The notes beneath the pieces are model-generated. The model had not been told where the DNA came from, did not search any database, and saw only the letters and a program-made list of their open reading frames with translations. Shown piece by piece: positions 8,402-17,485 of a DNA stretch of 64,000 bases (the stretch's first letter is position 1; each line of letters starts with the position of its first letter). Source of the stretch: Terriglobales bacterium (GTDB taxonomy: Bacteria; Acidobacteriota; Terriglobia; Terriglobales; Acidobacteriaceae); assembly GCA_035567895.1 (NCBI GenBank), contig DATMPC010000104.1:1-64000 (forward strand), written 5' to 3'. A program made the position numbers and the translations under genes.

Positions 8402-9286
8402 TTAGGCTGCGCCCGCCAGTGAGTGTGCGGCTATCTTCTTCTTCCTTTTTCGTGCCTGATACACGGTAAATAGCAACGCCATCGGAATTCCTATCGCGGC
8501 GGAAGCAATTATCGTGAGATCTACGTTGCTGTCTGGGAACGTCTCCGCCGCGATGGCCAGGCAGATTGCAAAGCTTCTCAACGCACTGCTGAGCGCCATA
8601 ACTCCCCGCGTTTCGCGGTCGGAACCGCCCAGGAACCAACCGAGGATCATTCCACCAAGGATGAACAGCACAAGGCCTAGCAGCGCTCCCCCACCTGCAA
8701 TAGCCTTCGCAGCTGCGGTTTTAGTCGATCCGGTAGAAATCGTGAATCCTACGAAGGCTAAAGTCGAAAGGACCGTGAATGGCTTTTGTAATGCCGTAGC
8801 AAGCTTCGGAAACCACCTATTGAGCGCAAGGCCCGCGATCAAAGGCAGGGCGACGTAAACAAGGATTGCCTTGATCACCTTTGCATAGGGCACGCTCACG
8901 GGGAGCTGCGATTGAATTATCCAGTGGGCCAAGACCGGAGCCAGGAGCACCCCCACAAAGGTCAGGAGGAACAGCACTGCCGCTGCGAACTCGATTCGGG
9001 CGCCGAGCTTTCGCGTGAAATTAAAGGCCAGAAAGTCTCCGGGAACTACCGCAAGCAGAAGGATTCCATCCTTCACGTCCTGCGCCATCGGTATGAGTTG
9101 CACCAACACGATAGCCAGAAGCGGCACCAGCACAAAATTAATCAGCAGGGCTCGTGTGACCAAAGCCCTATTGCGCAGCGCCGCTGCTATTTGGCGCAAC
9201 GTCGCTTCCAAGGTAATCGACATCATTGCGAGAACGATGTAGATCAACAGCAGAATCTTGTCTGTGGGCCACAATACGGTCGCCAT
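8402..9286 (-). CDS. Bile acid:sodium symporter (BASS) family transporter
   Basis: A 294-residue inner-membrane protein with eight to ten hydrophobic helices and the SBF-family pattern: an early helix MMSITLEATLRQIAAALRN, a middle segment FNFTRKLGARIEFAAAV, the crossover-like region STGSTKTAAAKAIAGGG, and a late helix with ALSSALRSFAICLAIAAET. Family members carry organic anions (bile acids, sulfated steroids, pyruvate, pantoate) with sodium. Given sulfatase genes on both sides, a sulfated or carboxylated organic anion is an attractive but unproven substrate. The basic tail KARKRKKK is cytoplasmic. It lies downstream of the DUF202 gene on the same strand (90-bp gap), so both probably belong to one transcript controlled from the palindrome-rich region beyond 9778. 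Confidence 0.85.
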   Translation of the reverse strand: MATVLWPTDKILLLIYIVLAMMSITLEATLRQIAAALRNRALVTRALLINFVLVPLLAIVLVQLIPMAQDVKDGILLLAVVPGDFLAFNFTRKLGARIEFAAAVLFLLTFVGVLLAPVLAHWIIQSQLPVSVPYAKVIKAILVYVALPLIAGLALNRWFPKLATALQKPFTVLSTLAFVGFTISTGSTKTAAAKAIAGGGALLGLVLFILGGMILGWFLGGSDRETRGVMALSSALRSFAICLAIAAETFPDSNVDLTIIASAAIGIPMALLFTVYQARKRKKKIAAHSLAGAA

Positions 9287-9376
9287 AAAATCTCCAAATA
9301 CTTAGTCGTTCTCACATCGAAGACAGGAGCGCAGCAATTACAAATTCCGGGCTCAGCTCGTGCATGGAGTGTCCGG

Positions 9377-9778
9377 TCAGTAGGGTCCCATGCGCAGTGC
9401 GATGCTTGCGAACGCTAGGGTTCCCAATAACGAAATCGCGACCGCCACCATCATTGCGAGCGACCAACGAGTGCCGATCGAACTTGAATAATGCAACTGC
9501 TTAAGCAGGCTACGGTGCTGAACACAGGCGATAATGAGTCCGGCGGTTCCTAACGCGATCAAAGTCAGACCGAGATTCCGCGGGCCGTTTTCCCGGATCG
9601 GCAACTTCTGAGATTCTTGCATCGCCTGCAGAAACTTGTAGATCGTGAAGCCGAAGCTGATCATCGACAACGCCGTTCGTATCCAAGCGATCAGCGTGCG
9701 CTCCGCGGCCATGCGCGTACGCTGAAAGGCCAAATCAGTGGAATTCGGAACGGCTTGCAAAGTCACCGCCTGGCCCAT
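9377..9778 (-). CDS. DUF202 (YidH-like) membrane protein
   Basis: A 133-residue protein matching DUF202: the diagnostic N-terminal motif DLAFQRTRMAAERTLIAWIR, then TALSMISFGFTIYKFLQ (helix 1), LGLTLIALGTAGLIIACVQH (helix 2) and a third helix SLAMMVAVAISLLGTLAFA. Function is not established; in eukaryotes the domain occurs in VTC polyphosphate complexes. It is the first gene of a minus-strand pair with the BASS transporter, and its start is 83 bp from the perfect palindrome at 9861. Confidence 0.85.
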   Translation of the reverse strand: MGQAVTLQAVPNSTDLAFQRTRMAAERTLIAWIRTALSMISFGFTIYKFLQAMQESQKLPIRENGPRNLGLTLIALGTAGLIIACVQHRSLLKQLHYSSSIGTRWSLAMMVAVAISLLGTLAFASIALRMGPY

Positions 9779-9860
9779 GTCGCTGCCTCCGTGAAGTGCG
9801 CGTGATCAGCGCGCCGAGAATTCAGATAACAAACCTATGAGGAGTCTGCGTCGCAAAAAA

Positions 9861-9876
9861 CTGTCAGCATTGACAG
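9861..9876. promoter_or_regulatory. Palindromic operator, perfect copy
   Basis: CTGTCAGCATTGACAG. It sits in the 398-bp divergent region between the DUF202/BASS pair and the arylsulfatase/porin pair, 83 bp upstream of the DUF202 start. The TTGACA it contains could also serve as a -35 element, but I see no matching -10. Confidence 0.7.
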
Positions 9877-9922
9877 CCGCAACTACTCCACGTGTTGAAC
9901 TTTCATTCCTCAAACGAAAAAC

Positions 9923-9950
9923 GGTGCGTCGCGATGAACCACGACGCACC
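9923..9950. other. Strong 9-bp stem-loop in the divergent control region
   Basis: GGTGCGTCG and CGACGCACC pair perfectly around a 10-nt loop, midway between two operator palindromes. No T-tract follows on either side, so it is not a typical intrinsic terminator. It could be an RNA leader structure or a protein site. Confidence 0.45.
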
Positions 9951-9998
9951 AGGAGGGCACAGGAGAGACAAAGCGTCTACGACGACATCAGTTAGCGG

Positions 9999-10014
9999 CT
10001 GTCAAGATTGACAG
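9999..10014. promoter_or_regulatory. Palindromic operator, perfect copy
   Basis: CTGTCAAGATTGACAG. Second of three copies between the DUF202 gene and the arylsulfatase gene, 138 bp from the first (start to start). Confidence 0.7.
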
Positions 10015-10103
10015 ATTCCGGGACTGATCCTGCGGAGAACAACTGCCCGGCCAGCGCTCCAACGCACATAGCCGGGAAGTACGCAAAAAGTCCAGCGCCA
10101 AGA

Positions 10104-10119
10104 CTGGCAACATTGCCAG
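10104..10119. promoter_or_regulatory. Palindromic operator, symmetric variant
   Basis: CTGGCAACATTGCCAG. The fourth base of each half is changed symmetrically, so palindromy is kept. It lies 57 bp ahead of the arylsulfatase ATG, where a regulator would act directly on that promoter. Confidence 0.6.
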
Positions 10120-10176
10120 TCCACGAGGGCGCTATCGCGCGGCTAGGCTTGGCGGCTGAATGAGAGGAATCTAGAG

Positions 10177-12546
10177 ATGCCTTCTAACGATTCGATTCAA
10201 CGCCAAGTATTACCCATTCCGGACCGCAAACCGGTCGGCCTGACTACTTACGACGCCAAGGATCCGGACACAAAGTTTCCGCCGATCACGCCGCTGCGTC
10301 CTCCGGCGGGCGCGCCGAACGTGCTCTGGATCCTTCTTGACGATGTGGGCTTTGGAGCGTCGAGCGTCTTCGGCGGTCCGTGCAAGACGCCCACCGCAGA
10401 GAGGCTGGCGGCAGGTGGCCTGCGATACAACCGATTCCATACCACCGCTCTCTGCTCGCCGACGCGGGCGGCGTTCCTCACGGGACGCAACCATCACGCG
10501 GTTGGCATGGGCGCCATTACTGAGGTTGCTACTGCGGCTCCCGGCTACAACTCATTGCGGCCGAATACTTGCGCGCCGCTGGCTGAGATCCTCAAGCTGA
10601 ACGGCTACTCGACGGCCCAATTCGGGAAGTGCCACGAAGTCCCGGTCTTCGAGGCCACTCCGATAGGGCCATACGGCCACTGGCCAACGGGCTCCGGTTT
10701 CGAGCATTTCTTCGGGTTCATCGGGGGCGAAACCGACCAGTACTATCCGGGGTTGTACGACGGAACCACGCCGGTCGAGCCGGATCGATCGCCTGGGCAG
10801 GGCTACCACCTGATGGAAGACTTGGCCGACAAGGCGATCGCATACATTCGCCAGCAGAAGGCGATCGCGCCCGACAAGCCATTCTTCATTTATTTCGCCC
10901 CGGGCGCGACCCATGCGCCGCACCACGTCCCCAAAGACTGGATTGCGAAATACAAAGGCAAGTTCGATCAGGGTTGGGACAAGGTTCGCGAAGAAACTTT
11001 CATACGCCAGAAGAAACTGGGAGTTATCCCCGCCCAATGCGAGTTAACCAAGCGGCCGGAGGAGATTCCGGCGTGGGACAAGACCGAAGCGAGACTTCGT
11101 CCGGTGCTGACGCGCGAGATGGAAATCTACGCGGCTTTTCTCGAGTACGCCGATCATCACGTCGGTCGGATCATTGACTCGCTGACCGATTTGGGAATCC
11201 TGGACGACACTCTCATCTATTACGTCATCGGCGACAACGGAGCTTCGGCGGAGGGCTCGCTGATTGGGACCATTAACGAAGTCGCGATGGGCGACGCGCC
11301 CGATCTGATAACGCCGGAGCTCATGATCGAGCGCATTGACGACCTCGGCACGTCGCGGTCGTTTAACCACTATGCAGTGGGCTGGGCGCATGCAATGGAC
11401 ACTCCGTATCAATGGACCAAGCAAGTTGCGTCGCACTGGGGCGGCACCCGCAACGGAACGATCGTCCACTGGCCGAAGGGGATCAAGGCCAAAGGTGAGA
11501 TCCGCTCACAGTTCCATCATGTGATCGATGTCGCGCCCACAGTGCTCGAGGTGGCGGGGCTGCCGGCGCCGACGATCGTGAATGGCGTCCTTCAAGAGCC
11601 GCTGCACGGCGTCAGCATGGCGTACTCGTTCGATGACGCAAAGGCGCCGGAGCGGCATGAGACACAGTACTTTGAGATGCTCTGCAATCGCGGCATCTAC
11701 CACAAAGGCTGGACCGCCGTGACGAGGCACGGCGTCGCGCCCTGGGTAATGGCAGAGGCGCAGCCTCCGCTCGATGCCGACGTCTGGGAGCTGTACGACA
11801 CAAACAAAGATTGGTCACAGGCCTACGATCTCGCCAGGCAGATGCCCGAGAAGGTCGGTGAACTTAAGCGACTCTTCGAGCTCGAGGCGACGAAGTACAA
11901 CGTCTTCCCACTCGATGACCGCAAGGTCGAACGTGCCAATTCGGACCTCGCAGGACGCCCGTCAGTCGTGCACGGCACAACGCAGCTCCTGTTTCCCGGC
12001 ATGCGTCGCCTGCAGGAAAACTCAGTTATCAACACGAAGAACAAGTCGCATTCGGTTAGTGCGGAGATCGAGGTGCCATCGTCTGGCGCCGGCGGCGTCA
12101 TTGTCGCCCAGGGGGGCAACATGGGGGGCTGGAGCCTCTACGCGTACCAGGGCAAGCTGAAGTATTGCTACAACTGCGTCGGCATCCTGCGCTACGACGT
12201 TACCGCGACCTCACCATTGCCGGCTGGCAAGCACCAGGTACGGATGGAGTTTGTCTACGACGGAGGTGGCCTCGGTAAGGGCGCGACCATCGGCTTGTAT
12301 GTAGATGGAAAGAAAGTCGGCGAAGGCCGCGTCGAGCGCACGCACCGCTTCCTCTTCTCTCTGGACGAGACGCTGGAAGTTGGCTGCGACGTGGGCGAGC
12401 CCGTTTCGGCTGACTACGGACCGGGCGGCAATGAGTTCAGCGGAAAGATTAACTGGGTGCAGATCGATATCGATGCCGCCGCCAAGGATGCCGATCACAT
12501 GATCGAGGCCGAAGAGCGATTCATGATCGCCGTGGCGCGGCAATAG
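10177..12546 (+). CDS. Type I arylsulfatase (long, cytoplasmic)
   Basis: A 789-residue formylglycine-dependent sulfatase that hydrolyses sulfate esters. NVLWILLDDVGFGASSVFGG gives the N-terminal metal-binding Asp pair. The sulfatase signature is C93-S-P-T-R97, whose Cys is oxidised to formylglycine by an FGE, followed by AAFLTGRNHHAVG. YVIGDNGASAEG supplies later metal ligands. The C-terminal 200 residues form a beta-rich extension typical of the approximately 780-residue arylsulfatases of actinobacteria and rhizobia. There is no signal peptide, so it should act in the cytoplasm. Base composition appears more GC-rich than neighbouring housekeeping-like genes, consistent with transfer, though not measured. 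The OprB-like porin follows after a 68-bp gap and is probably co-transcribed. Three operator palindromes lie upstream. Confidence 0.92.
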   Translation: MPSNDSIQRQVLPIPDRKPVGLTTYDAKDPDTKFPPITPLRPPAGAPNVLWILLDDVGFGASSVFGGPCKTPTAERLAAGGLRYNRFHTTALCSPTRAAFLTGRNHHAVGMGAITEVATAAPGYNSLRPNTCAPLAEILKLNGYSTAQFGKCHEVPVFEATPIGPYGHWPTGSGFEHFFGFIGGETDQYYPGLYDGTTPVEPDRSPGQGYHLMEDLADKAIAYIRQQKAIAPDKPFFIYFAPGATHAPHHVPKDWIAKYKGKFDQGWDKVREETFIRQKKLGVIPAQCELTKRPEEIPAWDKTEARLRPVLTREMEIYAAFLEYADHHVGRIIDSLTDLGILDDTLIYYVIGDNGASAEGSLIGTINEVAMGDAPDLITPELMIERIDDLGTSRSFNHYAVGWAHAMDTPYQWTKQVASHWGGTRNGTIVHWPKGIKAKGEIRSQFHHVIDVAPTVLEVAGLPAPTIVNGVLQEPLHGVSMAYSFDDAKAPERHETQYFEMLCNRGIYHKGWTAVTRHGVAPWVMAEAQPPLDADVWELYDTNKDWSQAYDLARQMPEKVGELKRLFELEATKYNVFPLDDRKVERANSDLAGRPSVVHGTTQLLFPGMRRLQENSVINTKNKSHSVSAEIEVPSSGAGGVIVAQGGNMGGWSLYAYQGKLKYCYNCVGILRYDVTATSPLPAGKHQVRMEFVYDGGGLGKGATIGLYVDGKKVGEGRVERTHRFLFSLDETLEVGCDVGEPVSADYGPGGNEFSGKINWVQIDIDAAAKDADHMIEAEERFMIAVARQ

Positions 12547-12614
12547 AAAAACCACTGTCGGTCACAGTAGAGCGCGGTCAGTTGCGACCCGTTCTGTTGT
12601 GTGGAGTGAATGAA

Positions 12615-14000
12615 ATGTTAATTGCGACCAGAGGGGCTATCACAACAACGGTATTTCTATCAGCGCTGCTGGTTCTACATCCTGCCACTTATGGCCAGGA
12701 AACGACGACAGCGCAATCGCCTCCGGAAAAACAAAAGATCGCCGCACCCGCGGCCCCGACGCCTGACGCCGTGAGCCGCGCACCCGCATCAGTGCCGGCG
12801 CCAGATTTCTGGGAGCAGGAGGAGATGACGGGCGATTGGGGCGGTGCTCGATCGCGGATGAAGGAAAAAGGCGTCACCACGGAGATTACGCTTTCGCAGT
12901 TCGCCCAAGGTGTAGCGGCCGGGGGTATCACCAGAAGCGGCGCGTACAACGGCAGCTTCCAGACCGATTTCAAGTTCGATTTCGGGAAACTCGCGGGTTG
13001 GCAGTTCTGGTCGGCCGACTTCAAGACCGAGACACGTTATGGCGGGCCTGCATTGGGAGGAGTTGGAACGATCAACCTGGTTAACACGGCGGCTATCATT
13101 CCCGCCGCTTCCAGAACAGTGTTCTCGATCACTACACTAAGTGTCACGAAGCTATTCCCGATTGACCTGAAGAAAGGCAACCTCTTAGCCGTATCGGTGG
13201 GGCGCTATAACCTGCTCGACCTGTTAGAGGAGGACTTCTTCGCCGGCGGTGGCATAGAGCGCTTCTTCAATATCGCGCAAATCGGACCTTTGACGGTTCT
13301 ACGGCAAGTCGCGCTTATCACGAACGGCGCGTCAGTTGCTTACGTTCGCGGAGGAAAGCCGTTCATCAGCTTAGCCGTGCTTGATCCTAACGATCACTCA
13401 ACGACTGCCGGCCTCTCTGACTTGTTTGCCGACGGTGTGACTTTCTATCCGAGCATCAACCTACCCTCTAAGTTCTTCGGGAAGACGGGCGAGCATTCTT
13501 TTGGCGTGGCCGTAACCACCAAGGCATACACGCCATTTGACGCGATCAAGGAGATCGTCATACCCGGACCTCCGATCCGCCCGATCACGCCGCAAAGAGG
13601 CTCGTGGTCGGCGAGCTACACAGCTCGACAATACATTGTCGAGAGAGCTCCCAAAAACGGCTGGGGCGTTTTCACTCAGCTATCGTTCGCCGACAATGGC
13701 ACCAGCCCGATCACTACGTTTTTCGATATTGGCCTCGGCGGCAACGGCATTTTCAAAAGCCGCCAACGCGACGAGTTCGGAATCTCCTACGCATTCACTG
13801 ACCTCAGCAGCGTTCTAAAGGACAACCTCAGCCTGCTCAGAATCAATCGACCGCAGCCCGAGCACCAGATGGAAACGTTCTACAACCTGCACATCACTCC
13901 GTGGTTCAGGCTAACCGCCGATCTGCAGATCATTCGCCCCACGCGGCCCGTAGCGCAGACCGCGGTTGTTCCTGGCGGACGGTTAGAGATCGTGTTTTAG
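12615..14000 (+). CDS. Carbohydrate-selective porin, OprB family
   Basis: A 461-residue outer-membrane protein: signal peptide MLIATRGAITTTVFLSALL.. cut near YGQETTT, a Pro/Ala-rich linker, then the OprB hallmark EEMTGDWGGARSRMKEKGVT near residue 80, and a barrel ending in RLEIVF with the C-terminal Phe required for outer-membrane assembly. The start at 12615 has GGAG spaced 8 nt; an earlier in-frame ATG at 12582 lacks this. OprB porins pass sugars and related polar solutes, so it may admit a sulfated sugar or another sulfate ester for the sulfatase directly upstream. Confidence 0.85.
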   Translation: MLIATRGAITTTVFLSALLVLHPATYGQETTTAQSPPEKQKIAAPAAPTPDAVSRAPASVPAPDFWEQEEMTGDWGGARSRMKEKGVTTEITLSQFAQGVAAGGITRSGAYNGSFQTDFKFDFGKLAGWQFWSADFKTETRYGGPALGGVGTINLVNTAAIIPAASRTVFSITTLSVTKLFPIDLKKGNLLAVSVGRYNLLDLLEEDFFAGGGIERFFNIAQIGPLTVLRQVALITNGASVAYVRGGKPFISLAVLDPNDHSTTAGLSDLFADGVTFYPSINLPSKFFGKTGEHSFGVAVTTKAYTPFDAIKEIVIPGPPIRPITPQRGSWSASYTARQYIVERAPKNGWGVFTQLSFADNGTSPITTFFDIGLGGNGIFKSRQRDEFGISYAFTDLSSVLKDNLSLLRINRPQPEHQMETFYNLHITPWFRLTADLQIIRPTRPVAQTAVVPGGRLEIVF

Positions 14001-14048
14001 GCAAGTGCGACTCTGGTGAGGGCGAGCTAATGTCCCCTTTCACTCCAA

Positions 14049-14184
14049 GCACTGTCATCCCCCACTCCGCAGCCAAGCCTTTGTTGTGCCAATGATTTCA
14101 ACGCGGAGTGGGGGATCTGCTGTTTCTCGATGCGCACAGAAAAGCAGATTCCCCGCGCAACAAACGCGCGAGGGATGGCAGTGC
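14049..14184. repeat. MITE-like palindromic element, copy 1
   Basis: A 136-bp element bounded by GCACTGTCATCCC and GGGATGGCAGTGC (12 of 13 bases complementary), with internal complementary segments (ACTCCGC.. and GCGGAGT, GGGGATCTGC.. and GCAGATTCCCC). It has no coding capacity. It shares its ACTGTCATCC terminus with elements at 62456 and 63288. Confidence 0.75.
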
Positions 14185-14288
14185 TAAAAAGGGATTTGCG
14201 TCAGGCGATCGTCAAACTGGTGGCGTAATGTCGTCACTGCGTCCGGAGAAGGTCGGTAGAAGATCTTGGTGCACACAAGAACCAGATT

Positions 14289-14477
14289 TCAAATCTTCAC
14301 TCCGAGCTTTCTTGCGTGTTCCTCGCAAAATACGGCCACAAGATTTAGCTCCTTTACGAACCCCGCTACATGCACCGCGAAATTGGGGCAATTGGGGGAA
14401 TCGCACAGATATTCGCCGAGCTGCTCTTCGTAGCCATCCGCGCCAGTGATTCCGGTTTTAATTATGACCATTGGCAT
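14289..14477 (-). CDS. Small cysteine/histidine-containing hypothetical protein
   Basis: A 62-residue protein reading MPMVIIKTGITGADGYEEQL, then GEYLCDSPNCPNFAVHVAG, then FCEEHARKLG. The pattern C-x4-C-x5-H...C-x2-H suggests a small metal-binding fold. I recall acidobacterial relatives with CDWPDCPN-like cores. A longer frame starts at 14534, but the conserved part begins at MPMV/MVII. It stands alone between the repeat element and the divergently oriented kinase gene. Function unknown. Confidence 0.55.
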   Translation of the reverse strand: MPMVIIKTGITGADGYEEQLGEYLCDSPNCPNFAVHVAGFVKELNLVAVFCEEHARKLGVKI

Positions 14478-14869
14478 GCCTGCCACCTGCCTCACTTCTG
14501 TCCAAAGCTTATGAAGGAAGTGAGGCTTGCTCAAGTGACTCCCGGCAGGGTGGTCAATTTAGACAAAAGTAACAGCGCCCTGAACTATGAGCGGAATGGC
14601 CATGTCATGCCGATCGTCGATTCCGGGAGTATTGAATCCGGCGGCGGCTAGCAGCTCGTGGTCATCCTGTGTACACTCTGGGCCCGAGTCAGCATTCTAC
14701 AAATGAAAACTAAATACGAAGGTGCACACACTCTCACTCTTGTGCAAAATTGGCGCTCCTTTACGGTTCTTCACAGTACGACGCAAACCAAACCGAGCTT
14801 TAAGTTTCTGTTACCTTGTTGCCCCAACATCGTTGCTGTTACATTCAAACAGTGCTATATACCGGTGCT
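14478..14869. other. Intergenic region upstream of the PAS kinase
   Basis: No gene is seen apart from the alternative N-terminus of the preceding protein. The plus strand holds the kinase leader, with a GTGTACAC palindrome near 14669 but no recognisable promoter or copy of the 16-bp operator. Confidence 0.4.
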
Positions 14870-16735
14870 ATGGGAGAGGTATCACAAAGCCTGACGCCTG
14901 ACGCTCAGCTCTTTCGTGACGTTTTCAACGCGAGTCCAATCGGGATTGCCGTGGAGAACTTAGACGGGCAACCGCTCTTCGTCAATCCAGCATTTTGCTC
15001 ACTGCTAGGTTTCAGCGAACAGGAGTTGCAGAGCAAACACTGTGTTCAATTTTCTCCTCCTGAAGATGCCGAAAAGGACTGGGCTCTTTTCCAGCAATTG
15101 CGAGCAGGCTCGATAGATCACTACCAACTGGAGAAGCGTTATTTTCGACGGGACGGCTCGTTGGTGTGGGGCCACTTGAGTATCTCTTTACTAAAAAGTC
15201 GGCCATCTCCACTGGTAATTGCGATGGTGGAGGAGATTACCGATAAAAAGGCGGCAGAAGAGGCACTACGCGCCAGCGAGGAACGGCTGCGATTGGCGCA
15301 GCAAGCCGCTCGCATAGGAACTTTTGACTGGAATAATCGGACTGGAGTGAATACTTGGACGCCGGAACTGGAGGCAATGTACGGTTTGCCGCCGGGCGGT
15401 TTTGGCGGGACACAGACTGCATTCGAGAATCTTGTTCACCCAGACGACCGCGCCGGAGTCATCAAGTTGGTTGACGGCGCGATGAAAAGCGGACAACCAA
15501 CTAAGGGTGAATGGCGGGTGGTCTGGGCTGACGGGAGCGTTCATTGGATCGCAGGGCGCTGGCAAGTTTTCATGGATGCGTCTGGCGAGCCTTCAAAGAT
15601 GATCGGCGTCAACATAGATGTCACGCAGAGCAAGCGGGCGGAAGAAGCGGTTTTGGAACTGAACCGCACCTTAGAAGCGCAGGCCGCATTACTGCAATCT
15701 CGGGAGGAACTGCTGAAAATCTTCGTCAAGAACGTACCAGCCGGAGTGGCCATGTTCGACCGTGACATGCGCTACCTGCAAGTGAGCGACCGCTGGTGTG
15801 CGGATTACTCAGTTGACAGTTCGCAGGTAATTGGACGTTCGCATTACGAACTTCTCCCTGATGTTCCCGAGCGCTGGAAGGAAATGCATCGCCGTGGTCT
15901 TGACGGAGAAACCTTGCGAGTCGAGGAAGACCCCTGGGATCGTGAAGGGGGCACTACTACCTGGGTTCGCTGGGAGATTCGTCCGTGGAGGACACCTGGC
16001 GGGGAGGTCGGAGGGATTCTGATCTTCGCCGAGGACATTACTCACCGCAAAGAGATGGAAGAGGCGATCTCAGGTATGAGTCGAAAGCTCATCGAATCGC
16101 AGGAGCAAGAGCGTGCCCGGATCGGGAGAGAGCTGCACGATGATATCGGCCAACGTCTGGCAGTGCTGGCAGTCGAAATCGATAGGTTAAAGATCGGTCC
16201 CAGTTCCGTTGCCGAAATGGATCTCCGGCTGAGCGAGATTCGGCAACAGATTACTGCGACTGCGAACGAAGTATCATCGATATCACGTCAGCTTCACTCG
16301 CCACAACTCGAGTATTTGGGCCTGGTTGCTGCCATGAAGAGCTTCTGCAAAGAGTTTGGCGCACAGCACGATGTAGAGGTTGAGTTTACCCATGATGAGA
16401 TTCAACAAGTCGGATCGTCCGACGTTTCCCTATGTCTTTTCCGAATTCTGCAGGAAGGGTTGAATAATGCTGCCAAGCATAGCAGAGCGCGGCATTTCAA
16501 AGTGAACCTGAGTCACTCCGACAATCAGCTTCATCTCACCGTCACAGATCATGGAACCGGCTTCGACGCTGAAGCGGCGCTGAATAAAGGAGGCTTGGGC
16601 CTCATTAGCATGCGCGAACGCGTTCGACTGGTGAATGGAACAATTGCCGTCGAATCGAAGTTAGCGGGCGGCACCAGAATTCATGTTCGCGTTCCCTTAA
16701 CACCAGTGCAGGTCTGTGAACGAGCAGTGGGCTAA
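14870..16735 (+). CDS. PAS-domain sensor histidine kinase (HisKA_3 class)
   Basis: A 621-residue soluble sensor kinase. Three PAS domains are visible (FNASPIGIAVENLDGQPLFV; GTFDWNNRTGVNTWTPELEA; VPAGVAMFDRDMRYLQVSDR). The first two end in PAC-like EEITDKKAAEE and VTQSKRAEE, and a third PAC ends in EDITHRKEMEE. A HisKA_3 dimerisation domain with phospho-acceptor H423 in GRELHDDIGQRLAVLAVEID comes next, then a HATPase with NNAAKHSRA, DHGTGFD and GGLGLISMRERV. No transmembrane helix is seen, so it senses a cytoplasmic signal. Starting at 14870 (MGEVSQSLTPDAQLF) drops 18 unlikely residues. A receiver-only regulator converges on it 16 bp downstream. Its usual partner class, a NarL/LuxR-type regulator, is absent from the window. 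Confidence 0.88.
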   Translation: MGEVSQSLTPDAQLFRDVFNASPIGIAVENLDGQPLFVNPAFCSLLGFSEQELQSKHCVQFSPPEDAEKDWALFQQLRAGSIDHYQLEKRYFRRDGSLVWGHLSISLLKSRPSPLVIAMVEEITDKKAAEEALRASEERLRLAQQAARIGTFDWNNRTGVNTWTPELEAMYGLPPGGFGGTQTAFENLVHPDDRAGVIKLVDGAMKSGQPTKGEWRVVWADGSVHWIAGRWQVFMDASGEPSKMIGVNIDVTQSKRAEEAVLELNRTLEAQAALLQSREELLKIFVKNVPAGVAMFDRDMRYLQVSDRWCADYSVDSSQVIGRSHYELLPDVPERWKEMHRRGLDGETLRVEEDPWDREGGTTTWVRWEIRPWRTPGGEVGGILIFAEDITHRKEMEEAISGMSRKLIESQEQERARIGRELHDDIGQRLAVLAVEIDRLKIGPSSVAEMDLRLSEIRQQITATANEVSSISRQLHSPQLEYLGLVAAMKSFCKEFGAQHDVEVEFTHDEIQQVGSSDVSLCLFRILQEGLNNAAKHSRARHFKVNLSHSDNQLHLTVTDHGTGFDAEAALNKGGLGLISMRERVRLVNGTIAVESKLAGGTRIHVRVPLTPVQVCERAVG

Positions 16736-16751
16736 TAGGCGGAACATACCG

Positions 16752-17192
16752 TCAAGGTTGAGAGCCACCTGCAAACCCAGCAGGCGTGGCGACCAAATTT
16801 GCGCTGACAAATTGCTTTTCCTGAAGAACGGCTGCTACTGCGGGTAATAGCTCGGTCGCACCATTCGCCTTTACTACGTAGGCGTTTCCACCAGTCCCTA
16901 AAGCTTCGTGCACAATGTCCGAAGAGCGGGTTTGACTTACGAAGATGATCCTGGAGAACGGGGCGAGCAAACGAATACTCCGAGCGGCCGCGATTCCATT
17001 GAGTTTTGGAAGGCCAATATCCAGCAGGATCAAATCTGGTTGCAGCTCTTCAGCCTTCTGAATTGCTTCTAATCCATCGGAAGCTTCGCCGATGACTCGC
17101 AATTCCGATTCTTTCCCAAGAATCGAACGGACAAGAAGGCGCCAAGGTTCGTAATCATCCACCACCAAAACCCGAATGGTTGATGTTTCCAA
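16752..17192 (-). CDS. Single-domain response regulator (receiver only)
   Basis: A 146-residue CheY-like receiver: acidic pair D12-D13, phospho-acceptor D58 in LILLDIGLPKLNG, Ser at about 86 (IIFVSQ) and Lys108 in AYVVKANG. The C-terminus ends shortly after the last helix with no DNA-binding domain. The receiver is of the NarL kind, so the usual HTH is missing either by design or by truncation. It converges with the PAS kinase gene and would be its natural phosphorylation partner. The perfect palindrome at 17355 lies 163 bp upstream of its start. Confidence 0.85.
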   Translation of the reverse strand: METSTIRVLVVDDYEPWRLLVRSILGKESELRVIGEASDGLEAIQKAEELQPDLILLDIGLPKLNGIAAARSIRLLAPFSRIIFVSQTRSSDIVHEALGTGGNAYVVKANGATELLPAVAAVLQEKQFVSANLVATPAGFAGGSQP

Positions 17193-17354
17193 GCACCCCC
17201 CTCATGGATCCAAACCCCGGAGTCGGAGCTTTGTTGTCGAAACTGGAGAGAAAGCTACCGCTCGGGCCAGATAGAAAAGTTCCCGCAATTGGACGCCCGC
17301 AGCAAGCGTCAACTTCCGCCGAGTATTGAAGCAAGGGTTGATGCGATGTCGCCT

Positions 17355-17370
17355 CTGTCATTTGTGACAG
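17355..17370. promoter_or_regulatory. Palindromic operator, perfect copy
   Basis: CTGTCATTTGTGACAG. It lies in the divergent region between the receiver gene (163 bp away) and the small gene and SDR to its right, so it could serve either direction. Confidence 0.65.
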
Positions 17371-17485
17371 TACGTCGCTCAATAGCTTACGACTTAACGT
17401 AACGGATTCGATCAACCTGCTCGCGAATTGGGCAATCAAAAGCTCGCCTCAATGTCGCCGCGTCCGAGCACCGAAGGAGCAGCGC

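Noticed and set aside
10104-10119. Possible sigma-54 promoter (TGGCA..TTGC) at the third operator
   Set aside because: The GG and GC elements are 7 bp apart instead of 10, so it does not fit sigma-54 spacing; it fits the palindrome family instead.
10552-11037. Minus-strand frame of 161 codons inside the first arylsulfatase
   Set aside because: Antisense shadow produced by high GC content.
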